Counted from the first letter of the stretch, positions 42,703 to 52,650 are shown. The stretch is 64,000 nt of DNA from Micrococcales bacterium (GCA_021287075.1 JAJTBD010000003.1:124001-188000), one strand, 5' to 3'. The notes: generated from the letters alone by a model not told the origin. A program made the numbers and translations.

Positions 42703-43002
42703 TCAGGCGCTAGGGCGACGCAGCGAGAGCGTGACCAGGACGGGCCCGGAGCGGGTGCCGCTGGGGCCGTCGGCGCCGCAGCCGGCCTGGCCGTCGGAGG
42801 TGCCGGAGGCGCATGAGCCGCAGCCGCCGGAGGGGCAGCCGATGGCGAGCTCCCTGGCGTCGATCCGGCCCATCCGCACGAGCTGGTCGACGGCGGCCGA
42901 GACGACGTCGCGGTCGAGCCCGGTGCGCCGGGAGACGTCGTCGAGCGACTCCGCGCCGGCCTCGAATGCCGCGAGCACGGCCGAGAGCGGGCGCCGGCTC
43001 AC
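42703..43002 (-). CDS. feoC: FeoC-like winged-helix protein with Cys cluster
   Basis: The 99-residue protein has a small winged-helix part (ESLDDVSRRTGLDRDVVSAAVDQLVRMGRI). A cluster of cysteines follows, CPSGGCGSC and then GQAGC, as in FeoC proteins thought to hold an iron-sulfur cluster and to steady FeoB. The GTG start overlaps the feoB stop (GTGA), which fixes it as the third gene of the feoABC operon. A role in FeoB control by iron or oxygen is inferred from the family. Confidence 0.75.
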   Translation of the reverse strand: MSRRPLSAVLAAFEAGAESLDDVSRRTGLDRDVVSAAVDQLVRMGRIDARELAIGCPSGGCGSCASGTSDGQAGCGADGPSGTRSGPVLVTLSLRRPSA

Positions 43003-45131
43003 CAGATCATCCGGCCGATCTGGAAGGTCGCGACGGCCAGCGCCCACGCGACAACGAGCTGGAGCAGCACGCCGAAGACCGTCCACCTCAGCCCGATCTC
43101 GCGCTTCTGCGCAGACAGCGTCGCCACGCAGGGGGTGTAGGCGAGCAGGAAGACCATGAATGCCGCGAGCGCGGCACCGGTGTGCCCGCCCGAGGCCATC
43201 TCGAAGGTCTGGTGCAGCTGGGCTCCCAGCTGGCCGGGCTCCCGCTCGGAGGCGGGCTCGGCGATCGCGTAGGTCTGGGCCCAGGAGGAGATCACCGCCT
43301 CCTTGGCGATGAAGCCGACGACGAGGGCCGAGACGGTCTCCCACTGGCCGAAGCCGGCCGGGGAGAGCAGGGGCGCGATCGACTTGGCGACCGCCGCATA
43401 CACACTGTCGGAGACCGGGACCTCGCCGAAGCCGGCGCCGGAGACCGCGGGGATCGACTGGAGCAGCCACACCACACAGACGGTGGCGACGATGATGCCT
43501 GAGGCCGTGCGCAGGAAGCCCTTGAGCCGCTGCCACATCACCGAAAGGGTCAGGCGGGCGGTGGGCAGCTGATAGGGCGGCAGGTCGATGACGAGCGGGT
43601 CGGCGCCCATCGTGCGCCACAGGGTCGACTTGAGCAGCAGGCCGACGGCGACCACGAGCAGGATCGAGACGAGGTACATCGCGAAGACGACCGTGCCGGC
43701 CTGGCGTGGGTAGAAGGTCGTCGCGAGCAGGACATAGACGGTCAGGCGGGCGCTGCACGAGGTGAAGGGCACGAGCAGCGCGGTGAGGACACGCTGTCGG
43801 GCGTTGGGCAGGATGCGGGTCGCGGCCACGGCCGGCACATTGCAGCCGAAGCCGACAACGAGAGGCAGGAATGCCCGGCCGGGCAGGCCGATCCGGCGCA
43901 TCATCCGGTCGGTGACCACGGCGGCACGGGCCATGTATCCGGAGTCCTCGAGCAGCGCGAGCAGCAGGAACATCAGCGCCATCAACGGCACGAAGGTCAG
44001 CAGCATGCCGACGCCCGCGACCAGGCCGTCGACGAGGAAGCCCTCGACCGGGGTGCCACCGAGGCCGACCCCGGCGAGCACCCCGCGGGTGCCGTCGGAG
44101 ACCGGGCCGGTGAAGATCCCGTCGAGGGCGTCCTGGAGCGGGGCGGCGACAGTGGTGGTGATCTGGAAGACCAGCCACATCACCGCGAGGAAGATGACCG
44201 GCCCGAGGACGGGCGCGGTCACGAAGCGGTCGATGAGGTCGGAGCGCACCCGGCGGGCGTCGCCGGTGTCGCGGGTGCCGGCGTGCACGGCCCCGTCGAT
44301 CCACTCGAAGCGCTCGTCGGCGAGCTCGAGGTCCTCCAGCCCACAGTCGGCCAGCGGGCACATCGCGCCGCACGGGGAGCCGTCGTGACCGGGCAGGTCG
44401 ACGGCGCGCGGGGCGGGCCGCTCGGCGTCGAGCACCCCGAGGACCGCGGCGGCGAGGTTGGACTCGCCCTGGCGGCGACGGGGGTCGACGGCGACGACGG
44501 GGGCGCCGATCTGCTCGGCGAGCGCATAGGTGTCGATCTCGATCCCGCGGTGGCGGGCGACGTCGTTCATCGTCAGGGCGACCACGAGCGGCAGCCCGAG
44601 CTCGCGGACCTGGGCGACGATGTAGAGGCTGCGGGCCAGATGCGCGGCATCGGCGATGACGACGACCGCGTCGGGCAGCTCGTCGGGCTCGACGTCGACC
44701 AGCAGCTCGCGGGTCAGGGCCTCGTCGGGGCTGGCCGGGTCGAGGGAGTAGGCGCCCGGCAGGTCGACGAGGGTGAAGGTCACCGGCTCGGCCTGGCGCG
44801 GGCAGGTGCAGGTCTCGCAGTCGCACGTCGCGGCCGCCCGGGTCGTCGGCCAGACCCCGCGGCCGACCTCGACGGTGGTGCCAGGCCAGTTGCCGACCGT
44901 GCGCTTGGCGCCGGTGAGGGTGTTGAACAGGGTCGACTTGCCGACATTGGGGGCACCCACCAGCGCGACCACCGGCGAGCCCGCGGGCGCCGCTGCGCCG
45001 GGGACGTCACCGTGGCAGGAGGGCGTGGCCCCACGCGAGGCCCGGAAGCGCGGCCGGGCGAGGGTGGCGTCGGGACGTGGCGGCGCGGCATACCCCTGCG
45101 TCGTCTCGCCGCGGTCGCGCACCTCGGTCAT
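42999..45131 (-). CDS. feoB: Ferrous iron transporter FeoB
   Basis: The 710-residue protein has a cytosolic G domain with G1 GAPNVGKS (residues 59-66), G3 DLPG and G4 region TMND. A membrane part follows with the two Gate repeats (VIFLAVMWLVFQ, and later MLLTFVPLMALMFLLLALLEDSGYMARAA). It imports Fe2+. Two oddities are seen: about 50 residues precede the G domain, and a four-cysteine loop (C103, C105, C108, C110, CDCETCTC) lies between G2 and G3. The ATG overlaps the feoA stop (TGATG). Confidence 0.93.
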   Translation of the reverse strand: MTEVRDRGETTQGYAAPPRPDATLARPRFRASRGATPSCHGDVPGAAAPAGSPVVALVGAPNVGKSTLFNTLTGAKRTVGNWPGTTVEVGRGVWPTTRAAATCDCETCTCPRQAEPVTFTLVDLPGAYSLDPASPDEALTRELLVDVEPDELPDAVVVIADAAHLARSLYIVAQVRELGLPLVVALTMNDVARHRGIEIDTYALAEQIGAPVVAVDPRRRQGESNLAAAVLGVLDAERPAPRAVDLPGHDGSPCGAMCPLADCGLEDLELADERFEWIDGAVHAGTRDTGDARRVRSDLIDRFVTAPVLGPVIFLAVMWLVFQITTTVAAPLQDALDGIFTGPVSDGTRGVLAGVGLGGTPVEGFLVDGLVAGVGMLLTFVPLMALMFLLLALLEDSGYMARAAVVTDRMMRRIGLPGRAFLPLVVGFGCNVPAVAATRILPNARQRVLTALLVPFTSCSARLTVYVLLATTFYPRQAGTVVFAMYLVSILLVVAVGLLLKSTLWRTMGADPLVIDLPPYQLPTARLTLSVMWQRLKGFLRTASGIIVATVCVVWLLQSIPAVSGAGFGEVPVSDSVYAAVAKSIAPLLSPAGFGQWETVSALVVGFIAKEAVISSWAQTYAIAEPASEREPGQLGAQLHQTFEMASGGHTGAALAAFMVFLLAYTPCVATLSAQKREIGLRWTVFGVLLQLVVAWALAVATFQIGRMIW

Positions 45132-45391
45132 CAGGCGCTCTCGCGGACCAGCTCGTCGAGGGCCGAAATCGGCTGCACGGTGAGGCGGACCAGCGTCGCC
45201 GCGTCGATCGCGATGCGCGAGCCGGCGACCGAGACCACCCGGCCGCGGCCGGACGTGCGCTGCACGCAGGTCAGGTGGGCGCCGCGGCGCAGCCCCAGCT
45301 CGGCGAGGCGCCGAGCGACCTCCGGGGCGGTGCTCGCCTCGAGGAAGACCAGCGGCTCACCGATCGGCGCGCGGTCGAGCGTGAGAGTCAC
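45131..45391 (-). CDS. feoA: FeoA domain protein
   Basis: The 86-residue protein is a single SH3-like FeoA domain. The core is VARRLAELGLRRGAHLTCVQRTSG and RVVSVAGSRIAIDAATLVRLTV. FeoA is needed for FeoB-mediated ferrous iron uptake and probably binds its cytosolic side. It is the first gene of feoABC. An IdeR/DtxR-like box lies about 20 bp upstream of the start, so iron-loaded IdeR should repress the operon. Confidence 0.92.
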   Translation of the reverse strand: MTLTLDRAPIGEPLVFLEASTAPEVARRLAELGLRRGAHLTCVQRTSGRGRVVSVAGSRIAIDAATLVRLTVQPISALDELVRESA

Positions 45392-45409
45392 GCCTCCGAG
45401 GCTACGCCT

Positions 45410-45428
45410 GTAGGTAAGGCATGCCTAA
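45410..45428. promoter_or_regulatory. IdeR/DtxR-like iron box upstream of feoA
   Basis: GTAGGTAAGGCATGCCTAA matches the consensus DtxR/IdeR box at 14 of 19 positions by my alignment, with a perfect AGGCATGCCT core. It lies directly upstream of feoA on the minus strand and would allow iron-dependent repression. Confidence 0.75.
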
Positions 45429-45501
45429 ATCGTTCCTCCATGTGGCACAGCCGCCGGCAGCGGATGCCGTCGGCCCGGGCGCGCGAGGCGCCCACACGGC
45501 A

Positions 45502-45507
45502 TACCGT
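45502..45507 (+). promoter_or_regulatory. Leaderless -10 box of the phosphatase gene, part of a motif copy
   Basis: TACCGT ends 6 nt before the ATG at 45514. Its TACC is the end of a GGCATACC motif copy. No RBS is present. Confidence 0.45.
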
Positions 45508-45513
45508 GGCCTC

Positions 45514-46023
45514 ATGCCGCACGACCCCTATCGCATCTGCGTCGTCTGCTCGGGCAACATCTGCCGCTCCCCCATGGGCGAGTTCCTGCTGCGCGAGGCC
45601 TTCGAGGAGGAGGGCCTGGGCGATCGGGTCGTCGTCGACTCCGCCGGCACGACGTCGTGGGAGGTGGGCAACCCGGCCGACCGGCGCACCCTGTCGGTCC
45701 TGACCCGCAACGGCCACGACGACTTCGGCGGCCGCGATCACCGGGCCCGCCAGTTCGAGCGGTCCTGGTTCGCCGACCTCGACCTCGTGCTCGCCGCCGA
45801 CCGCGGCCACCTCGGTGTGCTCCAGCGCCTCGCGCCGACCGAGGCCGACCGCGCCAAGGTCCACCTGCTGCGCGAGTTCGACGACGACTCGATCACCGCC
45901 GGGACGCTCGAGATGGACGACCCCTGGTATGGCGACGACGCGTCCTTCGACCAGACCTATGAGGAGGTCCGCGCCGCGACCCCCGGCATCGTCGCGCACG
46001 TGCGCAGCGAGCTGGGCCTCTAA
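45514..46023 (+). CDS. Low-molecular-weight protein-tyrosine phosphatase
   Basis: The 169-residue protein has the LMW-PTP P-loop CSGNICRS (Cys12 to Arg18, C-x5-R), the nucleophile and phosphate-binding arginine. The general acid is in DDPWYGDD near the end. The start at 45514 places the P-loop at the normal distance from the N-terminus, and upstream extension adds unrelated residues. The targets may be tyrosine-phosphorylated envelope or signalling proteins, as for PtpA/Wzb-type enzymes, but none is nearby. Confidence 0.9.
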   Translation: MPHDPYRICVVCSGNICRSPMGEFLLREAFEEEGLGDRVVVDSAGTTSWEVGNPADRRTLSVLTRNGHDDFGGRDHRARQFERSWFADLDLVLAADRGHLGVLQRLAPTEADRAKVHLLREFDDDSITAGTLEMDDPWYGDDASFDQTYEEVRAATPGIVAHVRSELGL

Positions 46024-46068
46024 GGCCGTATGCCGCGCCGCGGCTCAGGCCGCGCGCTCGGCGCGGCG

Positions 46069-46204
46069 CCCGGCCGCACAAGTGGTCACCACGCCGCCAC
46101 CGGTGGCGCCCCCACGACCACATCCACCACCCCGCGACCGGCCCGGCCGCACAAATGGTCACCACGCCGCCGTCCGCGGCGCCCCCACGACCACACTCAC
46201 CACC
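46069..46204. repeat. Two copies of a ~62-bp direct repeat (period 73 bp)
   Basis: Copies begin at 46069 and 46142 with CCCGGCCGCACAARTGGTCA and end near CACCACC. They differ at a handful of positions. The pair fills the gap between the phosphatase gene and the rbs promoter. No gene is seen in it. Confidence 0.8.
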
Positions 46205-46213
46205 TCCCACCTG

Positions 46214-46273
46214 TTGACGCACCGCGCATCGGTGCGGTAGAACTGTGGAATCGATTCCATGGAATCGATTCCA
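46214..46273 (+). promoter_or_regulatory. rbs promoter with two abutting perfect palindromic operators
   Basis: TTGACG (46214-46219) and TAGAAC (46238-46243) are spaced by 18 bp. Directly after lie two contiguous copies of TGGAATCGATTCCA (46246-46259, 46260-46273), each a 14-bp perfect palindrome with the central CG typical of LacI-family sites. AAGGAGG (46281-46287) follows as the RBS. The arrangement predicts autorepression of the regulator and ribose operon. Confidence 0.8.
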
Positions 46274-46295
46274 CAGGCTCAAGGAGGTGCCGGGG

Positions 46296-47324
46296 ATGGC
46301 CACGTTGCGTGATGTCGCGAAGGCGGCGGGTGTCTCGCCCGCGACCGCCTCGCGCGCGATGGGCGACTCGCCGGCGGTCAGCCCCGAGGCCCGCGAGCGC
46401 GTCACCCGCGCGGCCGCCGAGCTCGGCTACCAGATCAATGCACTGGCCCGCAGCCTGCGCACCCAGCGGACCAACACCATCGGCCTGCTCCTGCCGGACG
46501 TGCGCAACCCCTTTTTCACCGAGCTCGCCTATCAGGTCGACAAGATCGCTGCCGAGCGCGGGCTGACCGTGATGATCGGCAACGCCGACGAGCAGGCCGA
46601 GCAGCAGGACCGCTATCTCGATGTCCTCGCCCGACACCAGGTCGACGGCATCATCGCGGTGCCGCAGGGAGCGGCATCGCAGGTGCTGCGTCGCACCGCA
46701 GGGGCCCTGCCGACCGTCTTCATGGACCGCGACCCGGGCATCCCCGGCACACCCACGATCACGAGCGACAACCGGGGCGGGATCTTCGCCCTCGTCGACC
46801 ACCTGGTGCGGCTGGGCCGCCGCCACATCGGCGTCGTCGCCGGACCGCAGTCCACCAGCACCGGGCGCGAGCGCCTGCTCGCCGTGACCGACCGGCTGGC
46901 CCACCACGGTCTTGACCTGCCGCCCGCCCACGTCGTCGAGGGCGACTTCCAGCTCGACAGTGGCGTGGCGGCCACCGAGCAGCTGCTCGGTCACGGACCG
47001 CTCGACGCCATCATCGCCGCCGACAACCTCATGGCCATGGGCGCCCTGATGGTGCTGCGCCGCAACGGGATCCAGGTCGGACACGACATGGCGCTGGCCT
47101 GCGTCGACGACATCGAGTGGTTCGCCCTGGTGGAGCCGGCCATCACCGTCCTCGCCCAGGACATCCCCGGCCTCGCCCTGGCCGCCCTCGACAGCCTGAC
47201 CCGACAGATCAACGGCGACGCGGCTCCGTCCGTCGTCGTGCCGATGCACCTCATCCCCCGCGCGTCCTGCGGCGAGGCCGGCAGAGGCATGCCAACCACA
47301 CCGAAGGAGGGCGCACATGGGTGA
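46296..47324 (+). CDS. LacI family transcriptional regulator of the ribose operon
   Basis: The 342-residue protein starts with a LacI helix-turn-helix and hinge, MATLRDVAKAAGVSPATASR and then NALARSLRTQRTNTIGLLLP. The periplasmic-binding-like ligand domain follows (DVRNPFFTELAYQV, DGIIAVPQ, DALIAADNLMAMGAL-like). Its position as first gene of an rbs operon makes it the likely RbsR. The ATG at 46296 has AAGGAGG 8 nt upstream. Two operators overlap the transcription start. The stop overlaps rbsA by 8 bp. Confidence 0.9.
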   Translation: MATLRDVAKAAGVSPATASRAMGDSPAVSPEARERVTRAAAELGYQINALARSLRTQRTNTIGLLLPDVRNPFFTELAYQVDKIAAERGLTVMIGNADEQAEQQDRYLDVLARHQVDGIIAVPQGAASQVLRRTAGALPTVFMDRDPGIPGTPTITSDNRGGIFALVDHLVRLGRRHIGVVAGPQSTSTGRERLLAVTDRLAHHGLDLPPAHVVEGDFQLDSGVAATEQLLGHGPLDAIIAADNLMAMGALMVLRRNGIQVGHDMALACVDDIEWFALVEPAITVLAQDIPGLALAALDSLTRQINGDAAPSVVVPMHLIPRASCGEAGRGMPTTPKEGAHG

Positions 47325-48819
47325 CGTTGTGCTCGAGCTCGTCGGCGCCAGCAAGTCATTCGCCGGAGTCCCCGCACTGCGCGACGTGGACCTGCAGGTG
47401 CGAGCCGGCGAGGTGCACGTCCTGCTGGGCGAGAACGGCGCCGGCAAGTCCACGCTGATCAAGATGATCGCGGGCGTCCACGAGCCCGACTCGGGGCGAA
47501 TCCTGGTGGACGGCAAGGAAGTCCGCATCCCCGACACCAGGTCGGCCGAAAGCCTGGGCATCGCGACGATCCACCAGGAGCTCAACCTGGTGCCGACCCT
47601 GTCGGTGGCCGAGAACCTCACCCTCGGCCGCACACCGCGCAAACACGGGCTGGTGGACCGCGCCGAGATGCGCCGGATCGCCCGTGAGGCGGTCGCCCGC
47701 GTCGGCCTCGACGTCGACGTCGACCGGCCGGTCGGCACCCTCGGCATCGCCCGGCAGCAGCTGGTCGAGATCGCCAAGGCCCTCTCCCAGAACGCCCGCA
47801 TCCTCATCCTCGACGAGCCGACCGCAGCCCTGACCCGCACCGAGACCGATGTCCTCTTTGGCATCGTGCGAGAGCTGCGGGAGGCCGGCGTCGCCATGGT
47901 CTTCATCAGCCATCACCTCGACGAGATCGAGGAGATCGGCGACCGCATCACCGTCCTGCGCGACGGCGCCTATGTCGACACCGTCCCCGGCGGCACCGGC
48001 GAGGCCGAGCTGGTGCGGCTCATGGTCGGGCGCGACATCACCGACCTCTATCCCCGACGTGCCAGCGAGGCGGGCGAGACCCTGCTCGAGGTCGAGCACC
48101 TCAGCAGCGCAGGGCTTTTCGACGACATCACGTTCAGCGTGCGGGCCGGCGAGGTCGTCGGCCTCGCGGGGCTCGTGGGCGCCGGCCGCACCGAGGTGCT
48201 GCGGGCGATCGCGGGCGCCGACCGATATGACAGCGGCTCGGTCCGAGTCGGCGGCCGAGGTCTGCGCCGGCACGATGTCGCGGCAGCAGTCGACGCCGGC
48301 GTCGGCCTGGTGCCCGAGGACCGCAAGTCCTCCGGACTGGTCCTGGGCGCCTCGATCGTCGACAACCTCGGATACGCGACGCTGCGCCCCACGTCGAGGA
48401 TCGGGCTCGAGGACCGCAAGGGCCAGCGCACCCGCGGCACCGAGGTCGCCGACGCGCTCCGCCTGCGTCGGGCGTCCATGGACCAGCAGGTCCGGGGTCT
48501 GTCCGGCGGCAACCAGCAGAAGGTCGTCTTCGGCCGGTGGTTCATGGCCAAGTCGCGAGTGCTCCTCCTTGACGAGCCCACCCGCGGCGTCGACGTGGGC
48601 GCCAAGGTCGAGATCTATGAGCTCATCAACACCATCACCAGCAACGGCGGGGCGGTCGTGCTCGCGAGCAGCGAGCTGCCAGAGGTCATCTCGATGAGTG
48701 ACCGAGTCCTCGTCATGGCGCGCGGCCGCCTCACCGGCGAGCTGCCCGCAGCAGAAGCAACCCAAGACGCGGTCATGTCCCTGGCCGTCAAGGAGGTCGA
48801 GTCCACCCGTGTCCGCTAA
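47317..48819 (+). CDS. rbsA: Ribose ABC transporter ATPase, tandem domains
   Basis: The 500-residue protein has two ATPase domains. The first has Walker [11 protein letters not shown]-loop HQELNLVP and Walker [13 protein letters not shown]. The second has the altered GLVGAGRTEVLRAIAG, signature LSGGNQQKV and Walker B VLLLDEPTRGVD. Length and layout are those of RbsA. It powers uptake through RbsC. Its ATG lies 8 bp inside the regulator gene, so translation is coupled. The domains show 30-40% style similarity to the XylG in this window, as expected for CUT2 transporters. Confidence 0.92.
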   Translation: MGDVVLELVGASKSFAGVPALRDVDLQVRAGEVHVLLGENGAGKSTLIKMIAGVHEPDSGRILVDGKEVRIPDTRSAESLGIATIHQELNLVPTLSVAENLTLGRTPRKHGLVDRAEMRRIAREAVARVGLDVDVDRPVGTLGIARQQLVEIAKALSQNARILILDEPTAALTRTETDVLFGIVRELREAGVAMVFISHHLDEIEEIGDRITVLRDGAYVDTVPGGTGEAELVRLMVGRDITDLYPRRASEAGETLLEVEHLSSAGLFDDITFSVRAGEVVGLAGLVGAGRTEVLRAIAGADRYDSGSVRVGGRGLRRHDVAAAVDAGVGLVPEDRKSSGLVLGASIVDNLGYATLRPTSRIGLEDRKGQRTRGTEVADALRLRRASMDQQVRGLSGGNQQKVVFGRWFMAKSRVLLLDEPTRGVDVGAKVEIYELINTITSNGGAVVLASSELPEVISMSDRVLVMARGRLTGELPAAEATQDAVMSLAVKEVESTRVR

Positions 48820-49807
48820 CACTCCCCCCAAGGCAGCGCCGGCGGCCGCCAACGCGGCCCCCGCGCCGCGCAGCGGCCGAGCCCGCGTCACCGACTTCCT
48901 CGCCGACAACGGCGCGCTCGTCGGCCTGGCCCTCGTCTGCCTGGTGATGTTCATCGCCACGCCGACCTTCCTGACCACCCAGAACCTGCTCAACGTGGGC
49001 GTCCAGGCGGCCGTGACCGCGATCCTCGCCTTCGGCATGACCTTCGTCATCGTCACCGCCGGCATCGACCTCTCGGTCGGCTCGGTCGCGGCGCTGTCGG
49101 CAATCTGCGCCGGCTGGGCCGTCACAAGCGGTGGTATGCCGGGCTGGCTGGCCCTGCTCGTCGGCCCCCTCGTCGGCCTGCTCGCCGGACTCGTCTCGGG
49201 CGCGGCGATCGCCTACGGCAAGCTGCCCGCCTTCATCGCGACCCTCGCCATGCTGTCGGTGGCCCGCGGTCTCGGCCTGGTCGTCTCCGGCGGCCGCCCG
49301 ATCGACATGCCCTCGGCGGTCAGCTGGCTCGGTGGCGACCTCGGCCCGATCCCCGTGCCGATCCTGGTGCTCGCCGTCACGGCCCTGATCACCGCGTTCG
49401 TGCTCAACCGCACGGTCTTCGGCCGCTCGCTCTATGCGATCGGAGGCAACGAGGAGGCAGCCCGCCTGGCCGGCCTGCCGGTCAAGCGCACCACCGCTGC
49501 CGTCTATGCCCTGTCCGGGCTGTTCGCCGGCATCGCCGGTCTCGTGCTCGCCGGCCGTCTCGCCAGCGCCCAGCCCCAGGCCGCCAGCGGCTACGAGCTC
49601 GACGCGATCGCGGCCGTCGTCATCGGCGGCGCCAGCCTCTCCGGCGGTGTCGGCAAGGCCTCGGGCACGCTCATCGGCGCCCTCGTGCTCGCCGTCATCC
49701 GCAACGGTCTCAACCTGCTCAACGTGACCGCCTTCTGGCAGCAGGTCGTCATCGGCCTGGTCATCGCGCTCGCCGTCGGCATCGACGTCCTGCGCCAGCG
49801 CCGCTGA
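48809..49807 (+). CDS. rbsC: Ribose ABC transporter permease
   Basis: The 332-residue membrane protein has about eight to ten helices and the RbsC hallmarks [35 protein letters not shown] and AIAAVVIGGASLSGGVGKASG. The GTG start (48809) overlaps rbsA by 11 bp and has AAGGAGG 12 nt upstream. A longer frame upstream is a shadow of rbsA. It is the channel for ribose import. A single TATGCCGC-type motif lies 2 bp after the stop, before rbsB. Confidence 0.92.
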   Translation: MSANTPPKAAPAAANAAPAPRSGRARVTDFLADNGALVGLALVCLVMFIATPTFLTTQNLLNVGVQAAVTAILAFGMTFVIVTAGIDLSVGSVAALSAICAGWAVTSGGMPGWLALLVGPLVGLLAGLVSGAAIAYGKLPAFIATLAMLSVARGLGLVVSGGRPIDMPSAVSWLGGDLGPIPVPILVLAVTALITAFVLNRTVFGRSLYAIGGNEEAARLAGLPVKRTTAAVYALSGLFAGIAGLVLAGRLASAQPQAASGYELDAIAAVVIGGASLSGGVGKASGTLIGALVLAVIRNGLNLLNVTAFWQQVVIGLVIALAVGIDVLRQRR

Positions 49808-49867
49808 CGCGGCATACCCACCCAAAATCTGCACCACCCCGCTCACCGAAGAGTCAAGGAGTCAACC

Positions 49868-50817
49868 ATGTCCCTGCGCACCACCACCGGCGTCCTCACC
49901 CTGACCGCCGCACTCGCGCTCTCGACCGCCGCCTGCAACCGCGAGAGCGCCAGCGAGGGGGCCAGCAGCGGCAAGGCCGCCGGCAAGTCGATGACGCTCG
50001 CGCTGTCGACGCTCAACAACCCCTTCTTCGTCGACGTGCGCGATGGGGCCGAGGAGGCCGCCAAGGCGGCCGGGGTCACCCTCAACATCGTCGACGCCCA
50101 GAACGACGCGGCCACCCAGGCCAACCAGCTCGCCGACGCCGCGACCAAGTCGCCGGCCGCCGTGCTGATCAACCCGGTCGACTCCGACGCCGCCACCGCT
50201 GCCGTCAAGCCGGTGCTCAACGCCAAGATCCCCGTCATCGCGGTCGACCGGGCCGTCAACGGCGCCGATGTCGCCTCGTCGGTCTCCTCCGACAACGTCG
50301 ACGGTGGCAAGCAGGCGGCCGAGGGCCTGGCCAAGGCGATCGGCGAGAAGGGCGAGATCCTCGTCCTCCAGGGCGTGCCCGGCACCTCCGCCAGCCGCGA
50401 CCGCGGCCAGGGCTTCACCGAGGGCATCAAGGCCTTCCCAAACATCAAGGTCGTCGGCAAGCAGCCGGCCGACTTCGACCGCACCAAGGGCCTGAACGTC
50501 ACCACCAACCTGCTCCAGAGCCACCCCGGCGTCGTCGGCATCTTCGCCGAGAACGACGAGATGGCCCTGGGCGCGGTCCAGGCCCTCGGCGCCAAGGCCG
50601 GGCAGCAGGTCAAGGTATTCGGCTTCGACGGGACCGAGGACGGCCTGAAGTCGGTCAAGTCCGGCAAGATGGTCGGCTCGATCGCCCAGCAGCCCAAGGA
50701 GCTCGGCAAGACCGCCGTCGAGGTCGCTCTCAAGGCCGCCAACAAGGAGACCATCGAGAAGGCCGTGCCCGTGCCGGTCAAGTCCGTGACCTCGGCCAAC
50801 GTGGCCGAGTACCTCAA

Positions 50818-50821
<4 letters not shown>
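49868..50821 (+). CDS. rbsB: Ribose-binding lipoprotein
   Basis: The 317-residue precursor has a signal peptide with lipobox STAACN (cysteine at about 23). The type I sugar-binding fold follows: LALSTLNNPFFVDVRDGAEEAA, LINPVDSDAATAAVKP, VIAVDRAVNGADVAS and ENDEMALGAVQAL. These stretches closely follow E. coli RbsB and define ribose binding. It is tethered outside the membrane and delivers ribose to RbsC-RbsA. The RBS is in AAGGAGTCAACC. The stop overlaps the rbsK GTG. Confidence 0.92.
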
Positions 50822-51758
<937 letters not shown>

Positions 51759-51762
<4 letters not shown>

Positions 51763-52151
51763 AGAGGCAGGGCATCCTGCACGCAGAGCTGTCCCGCGAG
51801 ATCGCCCGTCTCGGACACACCGACCGCTTCGTCATCGGCGACAGTGGGCTGCCCCTGCCGAGGACCGTGCCAGTGATCGACCTCGCTCTCGTGCCGGGCC
51901 AGCTCGACTTCAGAACCGTGCTCGACGCGGTGCTCTCGGAGGTCGTGGTCCAGCGCCATATCGTTGCGGCAGAGGCCGACTCGTCCCCTGCGGGCGGCTG
52001 GATCGCCGAGCGCGGCGAGCGGCTCGGCGAGCAGAGCCGCGTCGACCACGACGAGCTCAAATCCCTGATCGCCGGCTGCTGCTTCGCGGTCCGCACCGGC
52101 GAGCAGACGCCCTATGCCAACGTGATCCTCGAGGCCGGCGTCCCCTTCTGA
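51759..52151 (+). CDS. rbsD: D-ribose pyranase
   Basis: The 130-residue protein begins MKRQGILHAELSREIARLGHTD, with the catalytic histidine in the RLGHTD region. It continues with FVIGDSGLPLP and ends with TGEQTPYANVILEAGVPF. This is the RbsD/FucU fold, which interconverts the pyranose and furanose forms of ribose so RbsK can act. It is the last gene of the operon, with GTG start overlapping the rbsK stop. A short G/C-rich hairpin follows before the converging gene. Confidence 0.93.
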
Positions 52152-52188
52152 GGGGGCGCCGCGCCCGCAGGGTCGGGGAGGGCAGCGC

Positions 52189-52650
52189 CTAGGCCTGCTC
52201 GACGATCGCCTTGATCCGCTCGAGGCCGCGCTGCATGCCGCGCTCGAGCTCGTCGCCGTGGCCCTCGTTGCCGCCGAGCAGCAGCCCCGTGAAGGCGGCC
52301 GCGAAGGCGCTCACCCCGTCGGGCGTCTCGCGCCGCTGCACGACGCGGGTGCCGGTGGCGGTGGGCTCGAGGGTGTAGGACCAGGTCGAGCCGTTCTCGT
52401 TGACCCGCCAGGCGATCCGCCGGCCCTCCTCGAGGGCGGTGATCGTCGAGGTCGTCGGCCACACCACCAGCCCGCGCTGGTTGATGCCGACGAAGGGGGT
52501 GCCGACCGCCCGCGGGCCGAGCAGGAGGACGCGCCGGCACTCGGGCGACCACTCCCCCGTCCTGCGGATGTCGGAGACGACCGCCCACACCTGCCCGGGG
52601 GCCGCCGCGATGTCGATCGAAGCCTCGAGATCTCGCACCTGCGTCGCCAT
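52189..52650 (-). CDS. SRPBCC (START/Bet v1-like) family protein
   Basis: The 153-residue protein has the polyketide-cyclase/SRPBCC pattern. It begins VRDLEASIDIAAAPGQVWAVVSDIRRTGEWSPECR, has a middle TPFVGINQRGLVVWPTTSTIT and a long C-terminal helix GMQRGLERIKAIVEQA. The fold forms a hydrophobic pocket, and many members bind lipids or aromatic ligands without known reaction. The ATG at 52650 is used, though an in-frame ATG at 52659 is also possible. It converges with rbsD and diverges from a VOC gene. Confidence 0.82.
   Translation of the reverse strand: MATQVRDLEASIDIAAAPGQVWAVVSDIRRTGEWSPECRRVLLLGPRAVGTPFVGINQRGLVVWPTTSTITALEEGRRIAWRVNENGSTWSYTLEPTATGTRVVQRRETPDGVSAFAAAFTGLLLGGNEGHGDELERGMQRGLERIKAIVEQA

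Noticed and set aside
42703..44826. A single 707-codon minus-strand frame spanning feoC and most of feoB
   Set aside because: Only its last 99 codons are a real gene (feoC). The rest is the shadow of feoB in another frame.
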